The translations under genes and the position numbers were made by a program. The notes under the pieces were generated by a model. That model ran no database searches, had not been told where the DNA came from, and saw only the letters and a list, made by a program, of their open reading frames with translations. From Pedobacter panaciterrae (lineage in GTDB: Bacteria; Bacteroidota; Bacteroidia; Sphingobacteriales; Sphingobacteriaceae), in NCBI RefSeq assembly GCF_013204795.1, contig NZ_JABMKW010000017.1, positions 186,001-250,000 on the forward strand: a stretch of DNA of 64,000 bases, in the 5' to 3' direction. Below, one piece after another: positions 21,037 to 28,495 of this stretch. Numbering within the stretch: position 1 is the stretch's first letter; each line of letters starts with the position of its first letter.

Positions 21037-22086
21037 ATGAAGTCCATTACCGTAAAAGCTCTTGTCGCTCAATTAAAGAACGACCTTATAGGCAAAGATT
21101 CTTACAGAGGAGTAACGCTTACTTACTCCTGGCTGGCAAACCAGTTTGGTCACTTTTCTTTAGGTTTTATTCCAACAATACTGCTTTATAATGTACTTAA
21201 AGCAAAGACAAATATGTCTCAGCCTGAATTGTGGGCGGCATTTGGTGTTTGGGCTGGCTGGATTTTGTTTGAACTTTTTAATTTCCTATGGCCGTTATTG
21301 TTTAAAACAGAATCAATACGTAAGGCTCTTGGAACAGGCAAATACACATTTCAGCCAGCATGGACAAATGTTGCATTCGATACTTTAACAGATCTGGTTT
21401 ATTTTGGAATGGGCGCACTTGCTGCAAGTCTCATCTGTGAGTTTCACAAAGGTATGTTAATTGGTCTTATTGTGTTAGTATTATTGGTTATTTACCCCTT
21501 CTACTATTGGTACACCACAAAAATGTTTATCCAAAATGCCGATTATCCTTTTCAGTTACGACTAAGTCAATGGAACCAACGAATAAAAGAAGACAACAAA
21601 GCATTGATTTTAGACTTCCTCAAGCACAATGAACCAGGAAAACATATGTTGCTATTTGGCTCCAGAGGCAGTGGCAAAACAATGCTATCAGTCGGAATTG
21701 CAACGGAGTCATCTATTAAAAATAACAGTTGCAGCTACATTACTGCCGTAAAACTACTCTGTTTATTTTTCGAGAATGAAGATAACCCGCCGATTACAAA
21801 GCCTGGGGCTTGGTCGTGGAGAAACTCTTCTTTATTAGTTATTGACGATATTAATCCTGGCGGAAATGTACAAGACGATATTTTAAGCGCAAAACAATTC
21901 TACACGATACTTAATAATTTAAACTGTGGCGAATTAAATAAAAAAGCTATCAAAGAAAAAAGTATTATCTGGGTTATGGGTAATGATGACCCAGACAGGC
22001 ACGCTGAAGAACGCTGGGAAACATTATTAGAAAATATAGGTGTAGAGAAATCAAATATTACAACCGTAAACCTCGATGCAGTTTAA
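21037..22086 (+). CDS. Polytopic membrane protein with a DnaC/IstB-like P-loop ATPase domain
   Basis: I do not recognise this family. Residues 1-160 contain about four hydrophobic helices (roughly 38-55, 66-89, 113-133 and 138-158). The soluble C-terminal half has a Walker A motif GSRGSGKT at 208-215 and a Walker B LLVIDD at 266-271. A later IIWVMGNDD looks like a sensor-1 position and a WRN/ERWETLL segment follows. This arrangement resembles a short AAA+ ATPase of the DnaC/IstB kind tethered to the membrane. It shares no operon: an acyl-CoA dehydrogenase diverges from it, and a PAS-LuxR regulator converges with the two stop codons directly abutting. The role is unknown. Confidence 0.75.
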   Translation: MKSITVKALVAQLKNDLIGKDSYRGVTLTYSWLANQFGHFSLGFIPTILLYNVLKAKTNMSQPELWAAFGVWAGWILFELFNFLWPLLFKTESIRKALGTGKYTFQPAWTNVAFDTLTDLVYFGMGALAASLICEFHKGMLIGLIVLVLLVIYPFYYWYTTKMFIQNADYPFQLRLSQWNQRIKEDNKALILDFLKHNEPGKHMLLFGSRGSGKTMLSVGIATESSIKNNSCSYITAVKLLCLFFENEDNPPITKPGAWSWRNSSLLVIDDINPGGNVQDDILSAKQFYTILNNLNCGELNKKAIKEKSIIWVMGNDDPDRHAEERWETLLENIGVEKSNITTVNLDAV

Positions 22087-22824
22087 TTAAGGAAGTATGT
22101 TATTGTCATACGCAAAGCTTACCAGGTGTGTTAAACTTTTAACATCAAAGCGCTTGTACAGTGGAATTATCCTTTTTTCAATTGCTGAGTGCGAAACACC
22201 CAATTCATGGGCAATTTCTTTGAAGGAATAGCCTTTTGCCACAAGCGAAAGTGCCTCCTTCTCTTTATTGGATATAGCCAGATGGTAAAACAATATCTTG
22301 TTTAATTCCTCTTCAAATTTTTCCTTATCAGGGCCATAAGCCGCATATCTCATTATTTTTCCAAAAATAAGACTCCTGTTAATTTGAAAACGACCGATAA
22401 TAGATTCGATTTTACCATTCTCAGAACTAAAAACACCTACCCTTGCAGAGATAGGAACTTCCTGACCGTTTTTATGTATCTTTTTAAGCTCTATAGTAAA
22501 GCTATACTTCTCCAGGTCTTTTGACTTGTTATGAATAAATTTGAGGGCCTTATCATTAAGGTCATGTGAGAAGGGAGCAAATTCAGGGGCCGACATATTT
22601 ACTATTGCCAGCATATTTATTTCATCATCTTTATAACCAACCACCTCTTCCCATCCGCTGGCAAAAATCATTCTGTTCTCTTTAAATGAATAGATATAAA
22701 TGGCTTCTTCAGCAAACCTGGGGATAGTTTGTTCAAAGAACAATGCTTGTTCGCTCTCTAAGTCGGCAGGAACATCTGTAATAAAGTTCCTTGAATAGTC
22801 TCCAAAATTCCCTTTTGATTTCAT
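22087..22824 (-). CDS. PAS-domain LuxR-type transcriptional regulator
   Basis: A 245-residue regulator with a PAS/PAC sensor domain (about residues 30-150, with SFKENRMIFASGWEEVVGY and a PAC-like KNGQEVPISARVG) and a C-terminal LuxR-type helix-turn-helix (about 185-245). In the latter KEKEALSLVAKGYSFKEIA is followed by LGVSHSAIEKRI. No phosphorylatable receiver domain and no membrane segment are seen, so the signal is probably a small ligand or redox state sensed by PAS in the cytoplasm. Its gene ends exactly where the P-loop ATPase gene ends. The target genes are unknown. Confidence 0.85.
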   Translation of the reverse strand: MKSKGNFGDYSRNFITDVPADLESEQALFFEQTIPRFAEEAIYIYSFKENRMIFASGWEEVVGYKDDEINMLAIVNMSAPEFAPFSHDLNDKALKFIHNKSKDLEKYSFTIELKKIHKNGQEVPISARVGVFSSENGKIESIIGRFQINRSLIFGKIMRYAAYGPDKEKFEEELNKILFYHLAISNKEKEALSLVAKGYSFKEIAHELGVSHSAIEKRIIPLYKRFDVKSLTHLVSFAYDNNILP

Positions 22825-22874
22825 TTTATATCAATTTTGAGAAATCCTTTCATTAAAACCTGCGTATTTACTCA

Positions 22875-22906
22875 GTTGATTTCAATTAAAAGCACTGCTA
22901 ATTTTG
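22875..22906 (+). promoter_or_regulatory. Candidate promoter for a small peptide or RNA
   Basis: GTTG (22875-22878), 20 bp and TAATTTTG (22899-22906) match the Bacteroidota consensus with one mismatch in the -33 box. No annotated plus-strand gene follows except the 33-codon frame at 22964. Confidence 0.45.
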
Positions 22907-22963
22907 CAACAAGTTTAAAAAAAATACCTCTCATTTCAGCATACAAAAAAAAGCTGCAAAATT

Positions 22964-23065
22964 ATGCCTAGTCTTACCCCTCGCTTTTCTATTCTAATTT
23001 TAAAATTAATTGCAATTTCTCTACTGATCTTATGTTTATATCAAGCCAGCAATTTAATCGTTTAA
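22964..23065 (+). CDS. Possible 33-residue hydrophobic peptide
   Basis: An ATG-started frame of 33 codons encodes MPSLTPRFS followed by one strongly hydrophobic stretch (about residues 10-27, rich in Ile and Leu) and a short tail. A plausible promoter lies ~60 bp upstream. It occupies an otherwise empty 246-bp gap between the PAS-LuxR gene and apt. Such frames occur by chance, no homologue is recognised, and there is no ribosome-binding evidence, so this is only a candidate small membrane protein. Confidence 0.25.
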   Translation: MPSLTPRFSILILKLIAISLLILCLYQASNLIV

Positions 23066-23070
23066 GAGAA

Positions 23071-23598
23071 CTAGTAAGAGGCTAAAGAAAAAACCTCACT
23101 TCCATAAGGGGTCAATCTCTTCCTGCCATTTAAAAAATCCAACGATATAATAAAAGAATAAGCGGCTACCGTTGCTTCCATTTGCATCACAAGTTTTGAT
23201 GCCGCTACAACCGTTCCCCCCGTGGCCAGTAGATCATCATGAATTAAAACCCTTTGTCCTTTAAGCAATGCATCCTGATGACACTCTATGGTTGCACTGC
23301 CATATTCCAGATCATATGATTCCTGCATCGTTTTGTAAGGCAACTTCCCTGCCTTTCTAATAGGGATAAAAGGCACATTTAACAGCTGAGCCAAAGATGG
23401 GCCAAACAAAAAGCCCCGGCTCTCTATACCTGCAACCACATCAATGGCCACATTCGAAAGTTGTTTAGCCAACGCGGCTGTAATATCCATGCACAAGCCC
23501 GGATCCTTTAGTATCGGAGTTATATCTTTAAAAATGATTCCTGGTTTTGGAAAGTCTTGTACATCGCGTACAGTTTGTTTTATTCTTGATTCTATCAT
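23071..23598 (-). CDS. apt: Adenine phosphoribosyltransferase
   Basis: Salvages adenine to AMP using PRPP. The 175 residues include the VAGIESRGFLFG segment near residue 57 and the PRPP-binding motif VLIHDDLLATGGT near residue 116, both typical of APRT. The start ATG lies 2 bp after the stop of the helix-hairpin-helix gene, so the two are co-transcribed. Confidence 0.96.
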   Translation of the reverse strand: MIESRIKQTVRDVQDFPKPGIIFKDITPILKDPGLCMDITAALAKQLSNVAIDVVAGIESRGFLFGPSLAQLLNVPFIPIRKAGKLPYKTMQESYDLEYGSATIECHQDALLKGQRVLIHDDLLATGGTVVAASKLVMQMEATVAAYSFIISLDFLNGRKRLTPYGSEVFSLASY

Positions 23599-23600
23599 GA

Positions 23601-24512
23601 CTAAAAAGTAAGGTAAGGCGCCAAACGCTCAACCGTTTCCGGGTCTAAAATAGCAACCTTATTTAAGTCAGCAATATTACTATAATTTCCGTGTTGTTTT
23701 CTATATTCAATAATAGCATTTACCTGTTTATACCTTATATATGGATGTCCTTTAAAATCCTCTAACCTTGTAGCATTAACGTTAATTCTTTTCAATTTTT
23801 GATCATCCACAGTAACCTGATTTCTGATCTCCTCGTATTTTACTGAGTCCAGTCCAAATACTTCAAGCAGCGGCTCCTTTTTATAAAAACCTCCAATACG
23901 TTCCCTGTATTTTATTATCCTCCTGGCAAAAGCCGGCCCAATTCCTTTTATCTCAATAAGGGCCACACTATCTGCCCCATTCATTTCTATTATTTTGCGC
24001 GCGCTGGAAACTGGGCTGTTGACATTATTCTTAAAACTCTTCTCCGGCACTTTAGTATTTCCAGCATACTTATCCTCAATTCGTACATAAGGAGATAACC
24101 TTTCATACATTTTCTCAGTAATCGTATACATTTTCTTCAGATCTTCTACATTTCTAAACTTCCCTCCTTTCTCTAAATATTTTAAAATAGCTGCAGATTG
24201 CTTAAAAGACAGGCCCAGTCTTTGCTAATCATCAACATTTATAGTATTCGGATCAAACACGAACAAAGAATAATGATGTTCTTTTTTAACATTGTACTTT
24301 AATTTTCTACTGTTAAAAACGGAAGACTTATTAACCGGCAGCACTAACCTTTTAATGGCTAATTGTTCGGCTACTGAATTATCCGGTTCTGGTGTCACAA
24401 AGCTGTATAAATAAGGAGTAGCACTAATTAATACTATAAGCACTATTAGAACTAAAAGACCATTAAATTCCTGTTTACTAAAATCAAAATAAGCATTCAA
24501 CCATTTTCTCAT
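23601..24512 (-). pseudogene. ComEA-like helix-hairpin-helix membrane protein, interrupted by an amber codon
   Basis: A reading frame of 303 codons is split by an in-frame TAG at 24225-24227. The first 95 codons encode an N-terminal segment with one membrane helix (about residues 17-40) and a linker ending NTINVDD. After the TAG the same frame continues without a shift: QRLGLSFKQSA, LKYLEKGGKFR, then tandem helix-hairpin-helix motifs with IKGIGPAFARRIIKYRE and a C-terminal KVAILDPETVERLAPYL. Homologues have a Trp before the QRLGL-like segment, so TGG to TAG by one base is the simplest explanation. ComEA-type proteins bind DNA at the cell surface. A fragment could restart at the ATG at 24131. 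A sequencing error is possible. Confidence 0.8.
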
Positions 24513-24604
24513 TGCCTAATCTATAGCAGAATATTATAAATAACAACCATAATAGGATTAGTATTATATTTTAGTATGTCGCCAACGATTAAAAATATAA
24601 ATCT

Positions 24605-24612
24605 TACTTTTG
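24605..24612 (+). promoter_or_regulatory. Candidate -7 element upstream of the OlsF-like gene
   Basis: TACTTTTG fits TAnnTTTG, 33 bp before the ATG at 24646; the -33 box is weak. Confidence 0.45.
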
Positions 24613-24645
24613 AGGTTGGATAATGTTTCACAAACTGGAATTTAA

Positions 24646-26397
24646 ATGAAGATCATAACTACCCAAGAGTTTGCAAAAGCTACTAAAATAGATAAACTGG
24701 GCGTACCCGGACTTGCTGCTTTACTCATGGAGATGATGAAACTTAATGACATCAACAAAGTTTTTTCGCAGAATGAGCATTTTAGTGGTTTAGAATTTGT
24801 CGATAAAATTTTAGAAACCATAGGCGTTAGTATCGATTTTGATGAAGACGACCTTAAAAACATACCCAAAACCGGAGGTTTTATTGCAATAGCAAATCAC
24901 CCATATGGCGGTGTCGAAGGTCTTGCACTTGTAAAATTACTTTGTACCGTAAGGCCCGAGGCAAAGGTGATGGTTAATTTTATACTTAAAAAGATTCCCA
25001 ATCTAAGTGAGTTCTTTGTAGCAGTAAATCCTTTTGAAAACGTTCAGCACACCTCAAGCATAAGTGGCTTAAAAGCTACTTTCGACCTCCTTCAAAGCGG
25101 TACACCAATAGGAATATTTCCCGCAGGTGAGGTTTCAACCTTTAGTTTAGATAAGCAGGAAATTACAGATAGGATATGGCACCCGGTAGTAGGTAAATTA
25201 ATTGCCAGGGCTAAATTACCTGTAGTACCAATCTATTTCCATGGCAACAACGGGGTTTTATTCAATATCCTTAGCTTTATCCATCCTACGTTAAGAACAG
25301 CTAAATTACCTTCAGAATTTTTAAACAAACAAGGTTTAAAAATAAAAGTAAGAATTGGTAAGCCTATTAATATAGAAGATGTTTCTTACAGAAATAACAC
25401 CAATAAACTACTTGATTTTCTTAGGGCACGTACCTATGCCCTTGGAACCGGTTTAGAACAAGAAAAGAAATTGTTCAACCCAATCAATCTGTTTAAAATA
25501 AAGAAAAAGCCAGAAGAAGTTATTGTTGAAACGGATAGGAATAAAATTGTAGAAGAAGTTGATCAGCTCGAAAACTTCAGGGTATGGCAAGAAAAGAACT
25601 ACGAAGTATATATTGCCCCTACGGTAGCCATTCCAAATATTTTAAGGGAAATTGGCCGTTTAAGGGAAATAACCTTTAGAGAAGTTGGAGAAGGAACAAA
25701 TAAAAAGATTGATCTCGACAACTACGATATTTATTACAACCATCTTTTCATCTGGGATAAAGACCTGCAAAATATCGTAGGTGCTTATCGTATCGGTAAG
25801 GGAGATGAGATTTTAAATACCATGGGCAGACGTGGGTTCTATCTATCAGAACTCTTCAAAATCAAAGAGCCTTTTTATCCGATCTTAAGGCGTGGAATTG
25901 AATTGGGCAGATCGTGGATCCGAAAAGAATATCAGCAAAAACCACTTCCTCTTTTCTTGTTGTGGAAAGGTATTTTAAAATACCTTTTGGATAATCCTCA
26001 CTATCGCTACATGTTTGGCCCGGTAAGTATCAGCAATAATTTCTCAAAGTTCTCCAAGTCTTTAATTGTAGACTATATTACAAAGAACCACTTCGATTAT
26101 GAGCTGGCGCATTATGTAAAGCCTAAAAATAAATTTAAAGCAGATCTTTCTGCGATTGATAAGGATCTGTTAATTGAAAGCAGTGATTCCTTAAAAGACC
26201 TTGACAGCTTAATATCTGACATTGAGAACTCTCACATTAAGATACCTGTATTACTTAGACAGTATATGAATCTTAATGCCAAAATAATTTGTTTCAATAT
26301 TGATCCTAAATTTTCTGATTGTCTTGATGGCTTTTTAGTAGTGGATATGCAAAATATCCCACCTGAAATGCTAGAGAAGATTGGTAAGAATTTTTAA
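24646..26397 (+). CDS. OlsF-like bifunctional acyltransferase (PlsC + GNAT/OlsB domains)
   Basis: Probably makes amino-acid-containing membrane lipids (ornithine, glycine or lysine lipids) by N-acylating the amino acid and O-acylating the product. The N-terminal half (to about residue 270) is a PlsC-type acyltransferase with NHPYGGVEG at 84-92 and a FPAGE motif. The C-terminal half (about 310-560) is an OlsB/hemolysin-type GNAT domain with LREITFREVGEG, the WDKDLQNIVGAYRIG strand, and ELGRSWI. The fused order matches OlsF described in Flavobacterium and Serratia, while Bacteroides uses two separate proteins. The head group cannot be told from sequence. It is a single gene with a terminator after it. 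Confidence 0.85.
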   Translation: MKIITTQEFAKATKIDKLGVPGLAALLMEMMKLNDINKVFSQNEHFSGLEFVDKILETIGVSIDFDEDDLKNIPKTGGFIAIANHPYGGVEGLALVKLLCTVRPEAKVMVNFILKKIPNLSEFFVAVNPFENVQHTSSISGLKATFDLLQSGTPIGIFPAGEVSTFSLDKQEITDRIWHPVVGKLIARAKLPVVPIYFHGNNGVLFNILSFIHPTLRTAKLPSEFLNKQGLKIKVRIGKPINIEDVSYRNNTNKLLDFLRARTYALGTGLEQEKKLFNPINLFKIKKKPEEVIVETDRNKIVEEVDQLENFRVWQEKNYEVYIAPTVAIPNILREIGRLREITFREVGEGTNKKIDLDNYDIYYNHLFIWDKDLQNIVGAYRIGKGDEILNTMGRRGFYLSELFKIKEPFYPILRRGIELGRSWIRKEYQQKPLPLFLLWKGILKYLLDNPHYRYMFGPVSISNNFSKFSKSLIVDYITKNHFDYELAHYVKPKNKFKADLSAIDKDLLIESSDSLKDLDSLISDIENSHIKIPVLLRQYMNLNAKIICFNIDPKFSDCLDGFLVVDMQNIPPEMLEKIGKNF

Positions 26398-26401
26398 TAA
26401 C

Positions 26402-26430
26402 AAAAGCCCTGACATCCATCGGGGCTTTTT
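26402..26430 (+). terminator. Terminator of the OlsF-like gene
   Basis: AAAAGCCC and GGGCTTTT form an 8-bp stem with a 12-nt loop followed by a T-run, directly after the stop codon. Confidence 0.85.
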
Positions 26431-26619
26431 GTATCAACTAAACCTAAACGTATATAAATACTAACCAAATATTTATGCCACAAAAGTACTGGCGTGATGT
26501 TAAGTGCTTGTTAACTATTGATTACTATATAATTTTTTAAAGCCGAAAACTTAATATGCAACTACTGTTAATTCTGTGTATATTTAATGTTACCATAATA
26601 TTAATTAATCTACAGAGTC

Positions 26620-27822
26620 ATGGGCCGTTTGCTAAAAATATTCGGTACGCTAATTTTACTTCTGGCTACACATTTTGCATATAGTCAAAATAATAGCTAC
26701 AATATTAGCTTTGAGTTTTATAACGACACCTTCAACGTTGAAGTTGATTCGTCTATTATTGTAAATGCCCCAACAGAACTCTCAGAACAATACATTAAAG
26801 CAAGCTACAATAAAGCAAATGCCGGCAAGTACTCATCAATAATAAAAACGCTTACTGATTACAAGGGGAAACATCAGCTCAACGACTGGCTTTATTATCA
26901 GCTGATCAGAAAAACAGCTCAGCAGATTAGCCCTAAAAAAGACAACTATGAGCGCTATACTTTTTACAAATGGTTTCTTTTAGGTAAATCGGGATACGAC
27001 GCCAGACTTACCATTGCAGATAACCGGATCATATTTTATGTTTATAACGATGAGGATATCTCTGATATACCTTTCGTCATGTTCAAAAACAAAAAATACA
27101 TGTGCTTAAACCATCATGATTATGCATATGCAGATTTAAATAAGGTACCTCCTCACGATATGATCAGCATCCCTGAAGCTAAAGAGGCCTTTTCTTACAA
27201 AGTAACCAGAATGCCTGATTTTAAGCCCGAAGACTATTATGAAAAACAGATTCAGTTCAGCTATAAACATAAAACCTATCATTTCAACATTAAGCTAAAT
27301 CCTGATGTAGAAACTATTTTTGCCAACTACCCGGTGGTTGACTTTGAATCGTATTTTAATATCCCCCTTAGCAAAGAAACTTATGGTTCCTTAATTCCCC
27401 TCCTTAAAAAAAATGTGAGTGGAATGAAACAAAAAAAAGGGATTGATTACCTGATGCGTTTTACCAGATATGCATTCTTATATGAAAATGATGAGGAGAA
27501 TTTTGGAAAAGAAAAGCGACTCTCTCCGGAAGAGACGCTCTTCTCTAAATATAGCGACTGCGATGATAGAGCAGCCTTGTTTTTTTATCTGGTAAAGGAG
27601 ATCTATAATGTTCCAATGATTGCTCTGCTGTACCCTACCCATATCACTATGGCAGTTCAGTTTGACACACCTGTAGGCGGCGACCCTATAGTTTATAAAG
27701 GCAAGACCTATTCTATTTGTGAACCAACACCACAGAAAGAGGATCTTGGTATTGGGAAAATGTCTGCCGAACTAAAAAAGATCCCCTATCAAGTAGTTTA
27801 TGCTTATGAGCCGAAACACTAA
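26620..27822 (+). CDS. Secreted transglutaminase-like protein
   Basis: A 400-residue exported protein. The first ~22 residues form a signal peptide ending THFAYSQ. The C-terminal region carries a transglutaminase-like cysteine protease core: Cys314 in YSDCDDRAAL, His341 in YPTHITMAV, and Glu368 in SICEPTP where Asp is more common. The upstream ~280 residues are a beta-rich region of unknown role. Related Bacteroidota proteins are unassigned; a peptidase, amidase or structural role are all possible. The 222-bp gap before it holds the OlsF terminator and a tandem TGTTAA repeat at 26498-26514. Confidence 0.75.
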   Translation: MGRLLKIFGTLILLLATHFAYSQNNSYNISFEFYNDTFNVEVDSSIIVNAPTELSEQYIKASYNKANAGKYSSIIKTLTDYKGKHQLNDWLYYQLIRKTAQQISPKKDNYERYTFYKWFLLGKSGYDARLTIADNRIIFYVYNDEDISDIPFVMFKNKKYMCLNHHDYAYADLNKVPPHDMISIPEAKEAFSYKVTRMPDFKPEDYYEKQIQFSYKHKTYHFNIKLNPDVETIFANYPVVDFESYFNIPLSKETYGSLIPLLKKNVSGMKQKKGIDYLMRFTRYAFLYENDEENFGKEKRLSPEETLFSKYSDCDDRAALFFYLVKEIYNVPMIALLYPTHITMAVQFDTPVGGDPIVYKGKTYSICEPTPQKEDLGIGKMSAELKKIPYQVVYAYEPKH

Positions 27823-27825
27823 AGC

Positions 27826-28365
27826 CTAATTAAAAACAAAATTTGGGTCAAAATATTGCTTTACATGTAAAGTATCTCGCTTTGCTGGCTGTCCGATTGC
27901 TTCCAAAATAATCTCTGCCTCTAATAACCACCTTGTTTGGTCTGCTTGTTTATCAGGTCTTAAATTAATTCCTTTAACATATCCATCTTCTATTAGCCTA
28001 AACGGTGTCATCAGGCAAGCTGCACAACTCCTGATTAACTTTACTTTTCCATCTAAAATAGCTTGCTTGTTAAATGAAAAAGTTTTTCCTTCCATTGGCG
28101 CCTTTATGTAGAGCGTTGTTCTAACACCTGGGGTCTGTATATCTGCCCAAAATAGTCGATAAGGGCCGGTTATTAATCCTGAACCAGCTTCATTTAAATC
28201 TGCATCTTCAGTAAATAGATATTGACAACTTGCTTTTTCGGGACAAGGTGTTAGATTTTTTTCATCTATTTCATCCTTAATAATTTTTCCTTTGTCTTTC
28301 GTGCAGGAAACACCGATCAAAATGGTTGTCATTACCATCAACAGTTGAATAGTTATTTTTCTCAT
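27826..28365 (-). CDS. Hypothetical lipoprotein
   Basis: A 179-residue protein starting MRKITIQL. It has a lipoprotein signal peptide with a lipobox ending GVSC at residues 16-19, so it is anchored in the outer or cytoplasmic membrane. I start it at ATG 28365 because the signal peptide begins there; a frame from 28398 would add eleven non-signal residues. The mature part has four further Cys residues (CPEKASC and SCAAC), which could form disulphides or bind a metal. No family is recognised. Its stop lies 3 bp from the convergent transglutaminase-like gene, and the surface lipoprotein upstream is separated from it by a terminator. Confidence 0.75.
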   Translation of the reverse strand: MRKITIQLLMVMTTILIGVSCTKDKGKIIKDEIDEKNLTPCPEKASCQYLFTEDADLNEAGSGLITGPYRLFWADIQTPGVRTTLYIKAPMEGKTFSFNKQAILDGKVKLIRSCAACLMTPFRLIEDGYVKGINLRPDKQADQTRWLLEAEIILEAIGQPAKRDTLHVKQYFDPNFVFN

Positions 28366-28440
28366 AATCTTATTGTTTACAACTATACGCTCAGCCATCT
28401 ATTACCGCTACAGAATTCAGGTTAAGTTTATGTTAAATAA

Positions 28441-28473
28441 AAAGGCCTTTTTGCGATGTGCAAAAAGACCTTT
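28441..28473 (-). terminator. Terminator of the surface lipoprotein gene
   Basis: AAAGGCCTTTTTGC and GCAAAAAGACCTTT form a 14-bp stem (one G-U) with a 5-nt loop, followed by a U-rich run on the minus strand, ~23 bp after the lipoprotein stop codon. Confidence 0.85.
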
Positions 28474-28495
28474 CAAAAATGTTATGATTTGAATA

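Noticed and set aside
28421..28440. GTTAAGTTTATGTTAA as another 11-bp repeat pair before the hypothetical lipoprotein gene
   Set aside because: Only two units, out of register with any -7 box, next to a terminator; chance in AT-rich DNA is as likely.
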